Notes: generated from the sequence alone by a model not told the origin. Counted from the stretch's first letter, positions 1 to 12,139 are shown. The stretch: 64,000 nt of DNA from Phascolarctos cinereus (GCF_002099425.1 NW_018344024.1:7692001-7756000); one strand, 5' to 3'. Numbers and translations: made by a program.

Positions 1-110
1 ATGCCCTCAATGAGTTCAAGTTACTGGCCTGAAACTGTGCATCCCTCAATCTATGGGCAAACTTTGTTTCCAGTTCTTTGCTACCACAAAAGGAATGCTA
101 TAAGCAATTT
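1..110 (-). mobile_element. L1 LINE, 3' part (left piece, split by a SINE)
   Basis: From about base 37 the sequence reads as the reverse complement of the marsupial L1 3' region (motifs ttctttgctaccacaaaag, gctataagcaattt). The same L1 resumes after the SINE at 111-362. The first 35 bases are not assigned. Confidence 0.6.
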
Positions 111-362
111 GGGGCAGCTAAGGGTTCAGTGGATAGAGTGCCCTGACTGAAGTCAAGAAGACTCATGTTCCTGAATTCAAATCCAGCCTCAGAATCTTAG
201 TTATGTGACCCTGGTCAAGTCACCTAACCTTGTTTACTTCAGTTCCTCATATGTACAATGAAATACAGAAGGAAATAGCAAACTGCTTCAGTATCTTTGG
301 CAAGAAAACTCCAAATGGGGTCACAAAGAGTTGGATACAACTGAAATGACTGAACAACAACA
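111..362 (+). mobile_element. tRNA-derived SINE, MAR1-like with BovB/RTE-type tail
   Basis: The left half has the tRNA-like head (ggggcagcta, then tggatagagtgccctga and the B-box-like gaattcaaatccagcctc). The right half has the aaggaaatagcaaact ... tggggtcacaaagagt ... actgaacaacaa tail. That tail resembles the 3' end of BovB/RTE LINEs, which are thought to supply its mobilisation. It interrupts an L1. The flanks ataagcaattt and ataaataaatt may be a decayed target-site duplication. Confidence 0.85.
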
Positions 363-3300
363 TAAATAAATTGGAGTATATGAAGCCTTTCTTTTTGTCA
401 GTGACTTTCTTGAAGTATATAAGTAAAGGTGGAATCTCTGGGTCAAAGAATACAGTCATTTTAGCTACTTTATTTGTATAATTATAAATTGGTTTCAAGA
501 ATGACTGTTCTTGACAGCTCAATAAACAAAGCATTAATGTACCTGTCTTTCCACAGTCCCTCCAACATAACACTTCATATCTCTTATTGCCAGTTTGGAT
601 GTGAGATGAAAGCTCAGGGTTATTTGATTTGCATTTCTTTTGTTATTAGTAATTTGGAGCATTCTTTCATTTGGCTGTTAATATTTTTGATGTTTCTTTT
701 GAGAATTATTTATTCATGTCCTTTGACCACTTATTTACTGATGAATGGCTTTTGATCTTAGATATTTCTATTAGTTGTCTGTATATCTGGGGTATTAAAC
801 CATCATAAGAAATATTTGCTAGAAAGACTTTCCCTAGTCAACTGCTTCTGTCCTTATCTTGGATGAATTAATTCTGTGCAAAAGCTTTCCTATGTCTTGT
901 AATCAAAATTATCTACTTTATCTTTTGTAATTACATCTATCTTTTGATTAAGAATTCAGATCCTACTCGTAGCTGTGAAAAGTACATAATCTATTCCTCT
1001 TCTAATATTTTTATGGTATGATCTTTAACATTCAGGTCACATATCCATTTTTAAATCTGTTGTGAAATATGGCACAAAATCTTGGGTTAAGCCTAATTTC
1101 TGCCAGATTGATTTGAAGTTTACACAGCAGCTATTATCTAACAGGGATTTCTTTCCTAAGTAATTTATGTTTTGAAGGTTATCAAACATTAGTCTATTGA
1201 ATTCCATCATTTTTTTTATTCTCCCTTGTCTTGTCTGTTCCATTGATCTACTTTTCTATTTTTTAACCAGTACCAAAAGTTTTAGGTACAGAAGTATTAT
1301 TCTCCTTTCATTTCTTTCCTTTTTTATTGTTTCCCTTCATATTCTAGATATTTGGTTCCTCCAAATGATTTTTGTTATTATTTTATAAATCTGTGAAGTA
1401 TTTCTCTGGCAATTCTATTGGTATAGCATTGTTTCTAAATTAACTTTTATAGGTCATCAGTTTTATCATATTGGCACAGACTAGCTTGAGCACTGAATAT
1501 TTCTCTAGCTACTTACATTCTTTATTTTTTAAGGAACACTTTATAATTAATCTATAAAAGTATTGACTATGCTTTGGTAGATTGACTTTCATACATTTTG
1601 TGTTTTTGTGATTGTCTCTTGGACTTGGTTGTTATTACACAGAAATACTGTTGACGGGGGGTATTTTGTAGCCTATAACCTTGCTAAAACTAAGCCTTTT
1701 CTTAATTAGGTTTTTTTGCAGATTCCTTAGGATTTTCTAAGTAAACTATCATATTGCTCATGAATACAGACAGTTTTTGTCTCCTCTTTGCTTATCTTTT
1801 TCTTACTTTTAGCACTTCTAGAACCATATCAAATAAGAGTGGGGAGAGAGGACAACCTTGCTTTACTACTTAGTTTTTGGGAAAGCTTTGGATGTGTCCC
1901 TTTTCCATGTGATATACCTTGGCTTTTATATAAATACTTATGATATTAAAAATGCCCCTACTTTGTAGGTTTTTAAAGCATATATAAGCATTATATTTTG
2001 TCAAAGATTTTTCTACATCAGGATAATCATGTGGTTTTGGATTTTTTAAATGATTCATTATATTGAGTGTTTTCCTTATATTGGACCATCTCCACATCAC
2101 TGGTATAAATCTAATTTGGTCATAATGACTAATTTCTTAGATACATTGCTCATCTGTTTGAAAAGACTTCATTTAAAGTCTTTGAATCAATATTAATTAA
2201 TGGTATTAATCTATAGTTTTCTGTTTTAACCTTCCATGGTTTGAGTATTAAAACTATGTTTGTCTCATAAAGGAGTTTGATAGAATGCTTTTTCAGTTTT
2301 TGAGAATAATTTCAGTAGCATAGGTATTAATTAGTCTTTAAAAGTTTGATCAAATTCTCCTATAAATTAATTAGGATTAGGAAATTATTTTATTTGGTAA
2401 ATCCGTGCAACCAGTTCTATATCCTTTTCTAAGAGTAGATTAGTTAGTATCTCTATTTGATTATCTATTAGTTTAGCTATTTTAGGTATTGATATTTCTG
2501 ATGGCAAACCTCTATTTGTTTTGTTTTCCCAGATTTGGTAGCATATAACTCCATAGAAGATTCTGATAATTCTTGTATGTCTTTTGGTTTTGTTGTGAGT
2601 TCACGTAGTTATTTTTATTTTGTTGATTTGATTTTCTTCCCACTTCTTTTTGATCAGATTGTCAAACAGTATGTCAATTTCATCAGTCTTTTTTAAAATT
2701 CACATTTATTTTGGTTAATAGTTTCATGAGCTTTTTGGTTTCTAATTTATCTATTTTTCCTCTAATTTTCAAGGTTTCCTTTTTGTATTATTTTGGGCTT
2801 GTTTATTTGTTGAGTTTCTAATTTATAAGTGCATATTCAATTCATTAATTCTCTTTTTCTCTTTTGTTAGAGTATGTTTTAGGGATATAAATTTTCCCCT
2901 GAGCACTGCTTTAACCACACATTAGAAATTTGACAATCTTTTTTTAAAATTATTTTTGTCTTTTACATAATTTTTAATTGTTCCTTTGATTTGTTCTTTG
3001 ATTCACTTGTTAGTGAATTCACTTATTAGTTGTCTCCATTTAGGTCTGTGCCTTTTCTTTGTATTCTCTGAATTGATTGCTGTTATTATTGCTTTATGGT
3101 ATGGATGTATTTATTATTTGATTTTTACATTTACTTGCAAATTCTCTGTGTCCTAGTTTAGGATCAATTTTTGCAAATGTGCCGTGTAGTACTTTGAAAT
3201 ATGTATATTCTTTAGTGGTCCAATAACATATTTTGGCTATAATTTCCCTCATAATTTGTTCATATCCATAATTTCCATTTTGCTTTATTCTTTTGGATTT

Positions 3301-3790
3301 ATCAAATTCTGAGAGAGGAACATCAGACTCCCACTATTACTTATTACTGTATGTATTTTTGAAATTCAGTCTTATTTAGACATCATACTATTTAGAATAT
3401 ATGAGTTTAATACTGATAATAGTTTATTATCTATATTTCTTTTAATCATAATGTAATTTCTTTGCTTATCTCTGTGTTTGAATTTTCATATTTGCTTTGT
3501 CTCAAAGCATGGTTTCACTACTGCTTTTTTTAGATTCACATGCTGCATAGAAAATTTTGTTCTAGTCTCATTGTTAGTCTACACATGCTTTTTAGATGTG
3601 TCACTTGTAAGGAACAGATTGAGAGTTTTTGTTTTCTCATCTAATATATCATCTTATTTTGCTTCATTTGATTGTTTAACTCATTTACATTTAGGTTTAT
3701 GTTTTCCTTTGATTATGTCCCTGATATTACTTTTCTTTCAAAATTAGGATTGTTTTCTTCCCTTTTCTCTTGCAAGTCAGTATTTAATGT
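363..3790 (-). mobile_element. L1 LINE, long 5'-truncated copy covering most of ORF2
   Basis: Read on the minus strand this is L1 ORF2. The order along the plus strand runs from the 3' end through reverse transcriptase to endonuclease. Landmarks that match L1 antisense sequence are tgttccattgatctac (about 1239), ggagagaggacaaccttgc (about 1842), ggataatcatgtggtttt (about 2020) and cctgagcactgctttaacc (about 2900), then the endonuclease block with tcagactcccactatta (about 3323). Many stops and indels leave no open frame above about 75 codons, so it is dead. It is markedly AT-rich and old. It ends near 3790, short of ORF1. Confidence 0.88.
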
Positions 3791-3799
3791 CTATAATGA

Positions 3800-4080
3800 C
3801 TTTTGTTTAACATACTTTTTTAATATAATAATATATTTTTAAAATTACCAATAATTTATTTTACTCCCTCTTACCCCCTTCTGAAATAAAAGAAAACTAA
3901 AACCCTTTTTTTTCAACAAATATCCATAGGCAAGCAAACTAAATTATAATATCATCCTTGTTCAAAAATGTGTTTCATTCACCATATTAATTCATTAACT
4001 ATCGTCAGGAGTTTCTGAATTTACTTCAGTGCAACATATTTTCACAGACTCTCTTCTTTCCACTCACTATTCCTTCCCCA
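3800..4080 (-). mobile_element. L1 LINE 3' UTR fragment
   Basis: This matches the antisense 3' UTR of a marsupial L1 (caacaaatatccataggcaa, tcctt-gttcaaaaatgtgt, and tcaggag near 4005). It starts after a T/A-rich stretch that would be the tail of the minus-strand element. It sits directly against the truncated 5' end of the neighbouring L1, so it is a separate insertion. Confidence 0.6.
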
Positions 4081-4224
4081 CCCCACTCCCCTGAACCAAA
4101 TATAAAAATACTAATAAGGATACATTCTCTACTCTGGTTCAAAGATATCAGCTTTGCAAGTTCAACGTGGAGTAGGCATGGATAGTCAGGAGTTCATGTG
4201 GAAAAAATGGTGTTAGTGGAATTT

Positions 4225-4625
4225 AACTTCTGTATGAGCCCAATTAATCAATGAGCATTTGTTAGCCTGTGTTAAGCACTGAGGGTACAAAGACAAGAAA
4301 TAGAAAAGTCCTGATCTGAAGGTGCTTACAATGTTTTGGGGGAGACATGTACATATATACATATATATATACATATATATGTGTATGTATATATATATAT
4401 ATACATACATACATACATACATACATACATACATACACACAAATATGAAACAAAAGCAAGCTCTAGTTAGGAGGGAGGGCACTAGCAGTTGTGGGGATCA
4501 GAAATGGTTTCATATAGGGGTTAGTGCTTGACCTGATTATTGAAAAAAGTAAGGAGCTCTGTGACGAGAAGGTGAAGGAGAGTACTCCAAGCATGGGGGA
4601 AGACCAATACAACTGAAAAAAGCTA
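4225..4625 (-). mobile_element. L2 LINE 3' region, interrupted by an expanded microsatellite
   Basis: The antisense L2 3' end is recognisable (gagcatttgttagcc, gttaagcactgagggtacaa, ggtgcttacaatgt). After the TA/ATAC array the L2 continues (gggagggcactagcag, gaaggtgaaggagagtactccaagc). The array lies where L2 normally has a short AC/TA-rich run. Confidence 0.75.
4346..4442. repeat. TA / TACA microsatellite
   Basis: Compound simple repeat: an imperfect (TA)n and TATG section followed by about ten ATAC units at 4403-4440. The short open frames that cross it are products of the repeat. Confidence 0.95.
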
Positions 4626-4639
4626 ATATGATCATATTT

Positions 4640-4975
4640 TGCTTTAATAGAGACATAGTATCTAGAATGAAGATGCTGATTGTCTTACTATTCTTTACCC
4701 TGATCAGGCTATATCATGAATATTATGATCAGTTCTGGGTGGAACATTTTTGGGCAAACTGAAACTTTTCCAGAGTAGGATCATTAGAATTTGAGAAAAC
4801 TTGAAGTCAAATCCTGTGAGGATAGGCTGTCTCAAAAATTCTCCTTAAATGGAAATCTTCAAGCAGATAATAAGGGATATTGTCTGTACAGGGAATTCTT
4901 TTTCAAATATGGATTGGACTAGATCATCTCTGATATCAGTGTTTCTATTCTATTATTCAAAATAGAATAATATAA
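4640..4975 (+). mobile_element. CR1/L3 LINE 3' part
   Basis: Reads as the sense 3' region of a CR1/L3 element (gatcagttctgggtggaaca, ttccagagtaggatcatta, cctgtgaggatagg, aatcttcaagcagataat, ggattggactagatcatctc). Very diverged. Confidence 0.65.
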
Positions 4976-5464
4976 ATTCTTCCTCAAGTTTGTTTAAATA
5001 AAACATAAATCAAGAGATCAGGAAAGTTATAAAGTAGAACTTACAAAGGAATTTCCTTTAAATGTTATAAAAAATAATAGTGTACAGTTTCTAAGCAGAG
5101 TTGAATAGTTTGATCAAATATATAAGTGGAATAACTTTAGAACAGCAGTAATCATTTTCTTGTGCACATGTGGCCTAAAACTTTACTATGTACAATTCAT
5201 TTTAGGGCATATTTTAGTTTTATGGGATGCTTAGAAATTAGTTCCAGTGTAAATATTATGGATTGCTTTTGTCATTGTTCACTGTGGGACACAGAGGTCT
5301 AATAGCAAAAAACATCTGCCATAGCAGTTTGCTCCAAGATTTGCACCAAGGTTATGAAAAAGTAGCATAGGTAGAGATACACGTTTCAAGAATGCAAAAA
5401 TCTTAACATATGGCCAAAATTATACCAGGGTCTATTTCTGTTCCTTTATTTTGTCTCCATAGCA
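4976..5464. other. Unassigned stretch
   Basis: AT-rich DNA with no repeat family or coding pattern that I can name. Confidence 0.5.
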
Positions 5465-5580
5465 GTGCGTCTCGGTGGAAGGAGCACTAGACAAGTGGTC
5501 AGGAGCTGTAAGTCTTAATTATAGCTCTGACCCTAGCTATCTATGTGACTTTAGGAGCATGCCAATTAACTTTTCAAATT
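5465..5580 (+). mobile_element. MIR SINE fragment
   Basis: The MIR core order is present: tggaaggagcactagac, then tctatgtgacttt and caattaacttttc. Confidence 0.6.
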
Positions 5581-6429
5581 AGGAGTTCAGGGTTACATTT
5601 TAATGAGGGAAAAATGTATATAAATGTGGACAACCATAATACCTATAGAGTAGATTGAAGGTGACCTTGGGGGAAGGTATACTCCTGGCCGTAATGTTTT
5701 CTGATCCTCTAATTCACTCCATTTCCTACCTCAATCCTTGGTGATGCCATCATCCATGGTGATGAACTTTTGACTTACTTGACTTTCCTTTCATTCTTCC
5801 TTCTTTATTCCTTCATTAGTCACCTCCTGCCTATGACCACAACTTCACAAATGTAAGGCACTGCTCACTTCTGAAACTGGTCACTTTTCACTTCCCCATA
5901 TTACTAAATAGTCTTCATACCTTCTTATGTTTTAGTACTTCAAAAGAACTATCTATGTGTATTCTTTCACCAAAGCAGATAGTAACTTCTCCATAATTTA
6001 GGTGATGATTTTCTGTACTCTTGTGGCCAAAAATTTCCATCTAGTGGCTATCCCTTTGCTGATCTACAGTTATCCTTTCCACATTGTGACTTTCCCTATC
6101 TTGTTTTCAATATATTGTGGCTTGGCATATATGTTTGGTTTGGGAATTTTGGGGGAGTTTTATGGAAGCCACAGATGACACACAGCCTATGACCCAATAC
6201 TTAACCCAAATTTTACGATAAGGTACTGCAAACACTTCATAGAAGAAAAAGAAAAACAAATCAGACTTCTTCTATGGTATGAAGGGGGGCCAAAAATTTT
6301 ACTCAGATTTTCCAGTTCACTGGGGCACTGTGTCTCATGATGTGGAGGGACAAATGTAATTCCTTCAAAGTTACCTACATCATTCCCTTGTTGAAAGAAA
6401 CATGAGTTGTCACTAGGTCCACATTCAAA

Positions 6430-6430
<1 letters not shown>
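5581..6430. other. Unassigned stretch
   Basis: No open frame of note and no firm repeat. The part at 5700-5900 is pyrimidine-rich and could be a very old L2 piece, but I cannot support that. Confidence 0.4.
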
Positions 6431-6431
<1 letters not shown>

Positions 6432-6515
<84 letters not shown>

Positions 6516-6516
6516 C
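6432..6516. repeat. (CT)n microsatellite
   Basis: Nearly pure CT dinucleotide run with two TTTC interruptions, then a short TGTC run and nine C. Long Leu-Ser and Arg-Glu frames across it are artefacts of the repeat. Confidence 0.98.
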
Positions 6517-6566
6517 AGTCTGTCTGTCTCCCCCCCCCATGTATATAAGGATACTATATTTAAATA

Positions 6567-6955
6567 TAAACCATATTTATGTGTACTTATATGTTAAAGA
6601 TCTTCATAACCTGATCCTTTCCTATATTTCCAGTCTTCTAACACTTATATTTATTCCCCTTCATGTACTCAGCAATCCAATGTCACTGGCCTTTGATGTT
6701 CTTTGCACCAGACAGTTCAGCTCCTGGTTCAGTTCATTTTTTTTCTGGCTGTCCCCAGATGCCTAGAATTCTCTTCCTCCTCATCTCCACCTTCTGAATT
6801 CTTTGGCTTCTTTTAAATAGCATGTTAAGATAGTATGTAAGATAGATATGTAAGTTCTGTGAGGATAGGAATTATTTAATTTTTGTTTTTATATCCCCAG
6901 CACCAAGCAGAGTGTCGGTCACCTAGTAGGTGCTTAATAAGAACTTCTTGATAGG
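6567..6955 (+). mobile_element. L2 LINE 3' region; left arm of an inverted duplication
   Basis: Sense L2 text: ttctgtgaggataggaat, atatccccagcaccaagc, ctagtaggtgcttaataag. The part at 6567-6815 is also about 90% identical, apart from indels, to the reverse complement of 7409-7667. The L2 tail at 6840-6955 pairs only loosely with the other copy. Compared with other L2 copies it lacks the segment between the arm and the tail. Confidence 0.85.
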
Positions 6956-7154
6956 TTTTTTGAAGGATAGGAAAACCATTTTTTCTTTTGGTTCCTCAAA
7001 CCATTTTTTCTACTTACTTTTTTTTTAAAGTGGTGATGTGGTAGTAAGGTGAAGATTTTTTTTTTTTACTTTTTAGCACACTGGGTTGCCATCTTCAGAG
7101 AATAATTTTGAATGAATTCCTGATCTTCCTCCCCAGTCATAGTCGCTTGGTACT

Positions 7155-7670
7155 CATTGTTAGTCTATGGATTTATTAAGTGCCTACTGTTTGCCAAGCA
7201 CTGTGCTAAGTGCTGGGATACAAAATAATGCAGAAAAACAATCCCTGTTCTCAAGGAGTTTACAATCTAATGGTGGAGACAACATGCATACAACTTTATA
7301 CAAACAAGGTATATATGGGATAAATTGGAGACAGTCACAGAGGAAAGACACAAAGATTAAGAAAAAATTGGGAAAAGCTTCTTACAGAAGGTTAGATTTT
7401 GTCAGGGATTAAAAAGAAGCCAAAGAATTCAGAAGGTGGAGATGAGGAAGAGGAGAATTCTAGACATCTGGAGACAGCCAGAAAAAAAATGAACGAATCA
7501 GGAGCTGGAATATCCTGTGCAAAGAACATCAAAGAAGGCCAGTGTCATTGGATTGCTGAATGAAGGGGAATAAGTTTAAGTATAAGTAAGTGTTAGAAGA
7601 TTGGAAATACGGGAAAGCGTCAGGTTATGAATGTCTTTAACACATAAGTATACATAAATACGGTTTAGAT
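7155..7670 (-). mobile_element. L2 LINE 3' region; right arm of an inverted duplication
   Basis: Antisense L2: tttattaagtgcctactg, gccaagcactgtgctaagtg, ctcaaggagtttacaatcta, then the upstream L2 sequence. Bases 7409-7667 form the right arm pairing with 6567-6815. This copy is the more complete of the two. Confidence 0.88.
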
Positions 7671-7802
7671 TATTTCTTTCTGAACGTATTTCCTACACTT
7701 GCATATTGACGTTTCTTTAAAAAATTTAATTCACCTGCCCACTAACATAGCCTGAGAAAATTTCCCCTAAATAGTCCACATCAGCTTGGCATTCCACAAT
7801 AC

Positions 7803-8005
7803 AATTAAGCTCAATAAGCATTTATTAAGTGTTTAATGTGTGCAAGGCATTGGGGATACAATGACAAAAGACAAACAAAAGCTCCCTTGCCTTCAAGATG
7901 TTACATTCTACTGGGGAGACACAGTGTACACACAAATAAATATAGTTCTCCCCCTCACCCCCAATGAGAAGGGAGACCATTAACAACTACAGGGATCGAG
8001 GGAAA
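7803..8005 (-). mobile_element. L2 LINE 3' end
   Basis: Antisense L2 3' end (aataagcatttattaagtg, gcaaggcattggggatacaa, ccttcaagatgttacattct) followed by the AC-rich run and gagaagggagaccattaac. Confidence 0.85.
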
Positions 8006-8328
8006 TTTTATTACCTTTAAAAGTGTACTATCCTTTAGTTAAACTTAGAAGTTTTAATGGTCTGCTCACTCTTTTTCTACCCAACTGTCTATCTGATAAG
8101 CCACACTAAATCTGTTAAGTCTCCTGTAACTTGTTTATACAGAAATAGCTATGTTCTTATTCAATATAATAACTTTTCCCAAGCAGTTTTTGAATTTGAG
8201 TTTTTCATATAGCAACAGTAAACATTTTGTTTTCAGAAACTGAAAGGTTTGGAACAAAGAATAACATTTGGAGCCACCAAATTAAAAAGAAAATATAACA
8301 CCCTCTTTCATGTTTAAGTTCCAAGGAT
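8006..8328. other. Unassigned stretch
   Basis: AT-rich. No repeat or coding pattern recognised. Confidence 0.5.
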
Positions 8329-8329
8329 G

Positions 8330-8485
8330 AGAAGCAGTGTGTTATAATGGAATCAACACTGTATTTGGAATCAAGAGAGAAAACTGTTCAAATGCTACTT
8401 TTGTTTCTTATTAACTGAGTGACTCTAGGCAAATCTCTCACTTCTTCTGAGCCTCAGTTTCTTCATCTGCAAAATAATGCTAACA
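8330..8485 (+). mobile_element. MIR SINE
   Basis: MIR order: gaagcagtgtgttataatgg, ctgagtgactctaggcaaat, tgagcctcagtttcttcatc. Confidence 0.8.
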
Positions 8486-8489
8486 GTTT

Positions 8490-9120
8490 GTGTACTACCA
8501 GTGTTACATAGTTGGTGTAAAGAACATGTTTTTAAAAATTGAATGTGAATTTTTAGTTAATCCAGAAATATTACTTTTCCTAAACTGTGCTGACCTCATG
8601 GGAATATTATTTTATTTGTCATTTATCTATAGAAAAATAATTTGGATTTCAAGTATCACATATCATGTACCGAATCAGGTTAGTGATAGAGCTACCCTGC
8701 TTTCCTTCCTTTCCCCCTCTCTCCCTAAGATTAATGAGAAACCACTTTGTGAGTCATATAATTTAACTGAAGAGCTATGTCTATGCAAATTTATGTGAGG
8801 TTGAAGAGTTTTTCATATCATTCACCTTTCATTATGGACCTTGAATGAACAGTTGTTAATGTTACCAGCTGTTCCTTCAAAGAGGGGGAAGAAAAGGAAA
8901 TAAAATGACTCTTGGAACATGAAGTGCAGTATTCATAACTTGTTTTTCAAACTTTGCTGTGTATAGGAAACTTTAGATGTAGGCCTAAGACTGAAGTACC
9001 TGAATGACAAGTAAAAAGAAATTCAGCCAAACTGCAGGTGGGGTATCATACAGGCACTGCCTCAGGCTGCCACCAGCAATGTGGCTGACACTGACAAATG
9101 GAGCCTGGGAATGAATGAAT
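8490..9120. other. Unassigned stretch
   Basis: No repeat named. An open frame of about 100 codons at 8490-8798 has no start context, no recognisable motif and ordinary AT-rich composition, so it is not called a gene. Confidence 0.5.
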
Positions 9121-9127
9121 ATAAGCA

Positions 9128-9385
9128 TATAATAACTGACATCTATAGAGGGCTTAAAATGCTTACAAGTCACTGTTCATAGCATAATTTCATTTGAACC
9201 TCACAACAACCCTGTGAGATAGGTATTATTTATCCCCATTTTTCAGATGAGGAAACCAAAGATCAGAGGGGTTCAGTGACTTGCCCAGTGTCACAGAGCT
9301 TGCCAGTGTTCAAGTTGTGATTTATTCCCCTTCTTCCCAGCTCCCAGTCCTGTATGTGATCTACTATACCGCTTGGCCTCTCATA
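9128..9385 (-). mobile_element. MIR/MIR3-type SINE
   Basis: Antisense MIR: cctcacaacaaccctgtgag, cagatgaggaaaccaaagat, gacttgcccagtgtcacaga. The remainder reaches the tRNA-like head near 9385. Confidence 0.88.
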
Positions 9386-9871
9386 TAGTTATATAGGTCA
9401 CCAACTACGTTAGTAAATTAAGTTGGAAATTTTACATAGAAAAGCAGAGAGGAAAAAAGTTCTCTCTATCACATTTCCAGAAGCAGGCTTACCAAGCTTT
9501 CCTAAGATGTCGCATGTTTTAAGAAGTGAGCCCTAGGCCAGTTCTCTTATTAGACATAAAAGACCTAAAAGTTGGGAGATTTGATTACTCTGAAAGAAAC
9601 AACTGGTATGTGCTTGGATATTTTCTAAAAGGTGAATATGTTTTTATTTTTTGAACTTGGTTGAAGGAAAAATCATACTGAATCCAATCAATGTCAGCTC
9701 AGAAATAATTACAATTATTTATACTAGGTAAATAATTAGCTACAGTCATTCACATTTTTGTTGAATCCATAGAGCTGTGTGTGCCTTCAGTTGGTGTACT
9801 GCCAATCAAAATCATTATAGAGAGCAAAGTTATGCAGGCTCACCAGAATTTATTAATATAAAATGTAACAA
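9386..9871. other. Unassigned stretch
   Basis: No repeat or coding pattern that I can name. Confidence 0.5.
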
Positions 9872-9997
9872 AGAAGAAGGGAGAGAGAAAGAGACAGAGA
9901 GAGGGAGAGAGAGATAGAGACAGAGAAAGAGAGAGACAGAGAGACAGAGAGAGACAGAGAAAAAGACAGAGAGAGACAGAGAGAGAGAAGAGAGAGC
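9872..9997. repeat. GA-rich simple repeat
   Basis: Imperfect GA/GACA repeat. Open frames rich in Leu-Ser on the other strand are artefacts. Confidence 0.95.
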
Positions 9998-10749
9998 TCT
10001 TAAAATCTCCCAGACTAGATCTGAATCTTGATCCTAAAATTTGTAGAGTGAGAGAGAGCATTTTCTAATCCTAACATCAAGATCTCTCTTCCCTTTCAAT
10101 TTATTTATACAGAATCTTTCATCAAAAGATCACAAAGTGCTGTCTAACCAGCTATAAAAAAATAAATCAAAAAGAAGATGAAATGCTCAAACAATAAAAT
10201 TATACATTAGAGGCCCATTTAAAGCAGAGCATTTTAAGATGAGAGAAAGAGTCTTGGCTGGAGTATACAGAGCCCAAGTTATAATGGGAAACTATTTCAC
10301 AATTTGGTGAAAAATGAAAAAGCCCTACTTAGTGGAGAGCCTATTATTAGGAATGATCACTTGCATATCCATCCTTTAATGAAGGGGGTGAGCAGCATAA
10401 TAACTTGAAGTAGAATTGACAAAGTATGGGAAGCGCTCTTCATGCAGCCTTGAGAGAAAAAAAGAGGCAATCATAGCCCAGTATGGGAATGGTGTTCTAA
10501 GTGTCATGCTTCTAAGTACTTCTCTTGCCTGCTGAGAATCCATTTCTTGGGGATGTTCTGACCAGGATATATAGATATTATGCAGTCCATGTATTAATCT
10601 GAACTCCCATAATTTTTTTGATAAGAGAGATGGTCTTTTGATCTCTGTGCCATATTTGCCTGCTTTTTTTTGGTCCCAACTGTTTATTCCAAGTTTCAGA
10701 ATTTTGAGTTTACATTTTATAGTAGGAAAATGCATCACTTTGGTTTGAA

Positions 10750-10750
<1 letters not shown>
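9998..10750. other. Unassigned stretch
   Basis: A minus-strand frame of 120 codons (10376-10738) carries no motif I recognise, no start context and no splice pattern. It is the size expected by chance in this much DNA. Confidence 0.45.

Positions 10751-10752
<2 letters not shown>

Positions 10753-10807
<55 letters not shown>
10753..10807. repeat. (TG)n microsatellite
   Basis: Pure TG run of about 27 units, directly upstream of a MIR. Confidence 0.98.
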
Positions 10808-10808
<1 letters not shown>

Positions 10809-10809
<1 letters not shown>

Positions 10810-11048
10810 TTGGAGCATTGGTCAGAGTATTGGATTTATAGTTAAACTACTTGAGTTCAAATCCTACCTTAGGCACTTACTGGCTGTGTGATTCTGGGCA
10901 AGTCACTTAACTTTACTCAGCCTTGGTCTTTTCATCTTTAAAAATGGGGATAAACAATGCTTTTCACAAGGTTATTGTGAGGATGAAATGAGAAAAATAC
11001 ATATGTCCTTTACAAACCTTAAAATATTATGTAAATATTAATTATTAT
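10809..11048 (+). mobile_element. MIR SINE, near full length
   Basis: tRNA-like head (gagcattggtcagagtattg, cttgagttcaaatcctacct), core (tgtgattctgggcaagtcac), then gttattgtgaggatgaaatg and a tail of tattaattattat. Confidence 0.88.
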
Positions 11049-11434
11049 CCAGTGAACAAGAGCAAAAAGTTCCTTGGCATAAGGTTGATGATGACTTTCA
11101 GGCTGAAAGTTGAGATTTTGCTTTTGAGAATGTCAGTCACTTCTAGATGCCTAGACTCCTTTCCTTCTATCTAGAAGTACATTTTTTTGCATATGTTCTA
11201 CATGTACTTATCTGTGTTACTGATGTTTTTACTATTTTTCTTTACCAACTCTCTTGCTGTCCTCCATTTCAATAAATAGAGGCTGTTTAGTTTTTTTTTT
11301 TAATCCTGGAGTCCATATGATAGATCCTCAATTAATGCTACTTGAATAGAATTGAAAGCAAGAAAGCAACTGCCTAACTGTGGTAAGAAACCTTGTTTGG
11401 AGGATTAGCATGACATCTGTGGTAGTAGTTAACT

Positions 11435-11487
11435 TTATATATGTGTGTGTGTGTCTGTGCCTGTGTCTGTGTGTATATATGTATGTA
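11435..11487. repeat. TG/TATG simple repeat
   Basis: Imperfect TATG and TGTC units. Confidence 0.85.
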
Positions 11488-11545
11488 GTTGACACTCTTT
11501 TAGTGTCAATTTAAATACTGTAATAGTCCTAGGAATCTGACATTG

Positions 11546-11700
11546 TCAGCCAGTAAACTTTTATTAAACATCTACTATGTTTTAGGCACAGTGCTAAAGT
11601 GCTGTGGATACTAATACAAATAGTCTCTGCTCTCAAGGAGTTTACAATCTAAGAAGGAAGATAACACACAAAAGGAAGTTAAAGAGGAAGGGAGAAAGGT
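11546..11700 (-). mobile_element. L2 LINE 3' end
   Basis: Antisense L2: cttttattaaacatctacta, aggcacagtgctaaagtgct, tctcaaggagtttacaatct. Confidence 0.85.
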
Positions 11701-12139
11701 TCCTGGCTTGGGGTATGATTGAGAGGTCCAAAGATGTCCCAGATTAGTGTAGCTAGTGGGAAATGAGAAGATTTTGGTGAGACTCCTCCTCATACATATT
11801 CCCAGGAGCCCATGGCCATGCCCTCCAGTCAGAGGGTCTAATCAAAGGAGCAGAGGGTACTGATGAGATTCAATCTTGCAAGATAATGAGATTTCCCAAT
11901 GATGAGTTTCCTAGGAAAGGAAGGCATAATGGAGAAGTGTAAAAGCAGGGTAGCATGTACTTATTAGCAAAATAATATGGTTCATTGGCAAAAAAATGAT
12001 AATTTTTTGAGATTGGCTGGAAAAGAAAAGAAAGGGGCAAATGTATACTACCATTCCCTACAATATACATCCAGCTGAGAGAGGCCATGCACAATGGCAG
12101 AGATATACATGAGTTTTGTTTCCATGAGTACTTGAAAAT
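11701..12139. other. Unassigned stretch
   Basis: The left part may be a continuation of the L2 but is too diverged to claim. The rest is unnamed. Confidence 0.4.

Noticed and set aside
6187-6766. Leu-Ser and Arg-Glu rich frames
   Set aside because: Products of the CT dinucleotide repeat.
10376-10738. Minus-strand frame of 120 codons
   Set aside because: No recognisable domain, no gene context, ordinary composition. Chance length.
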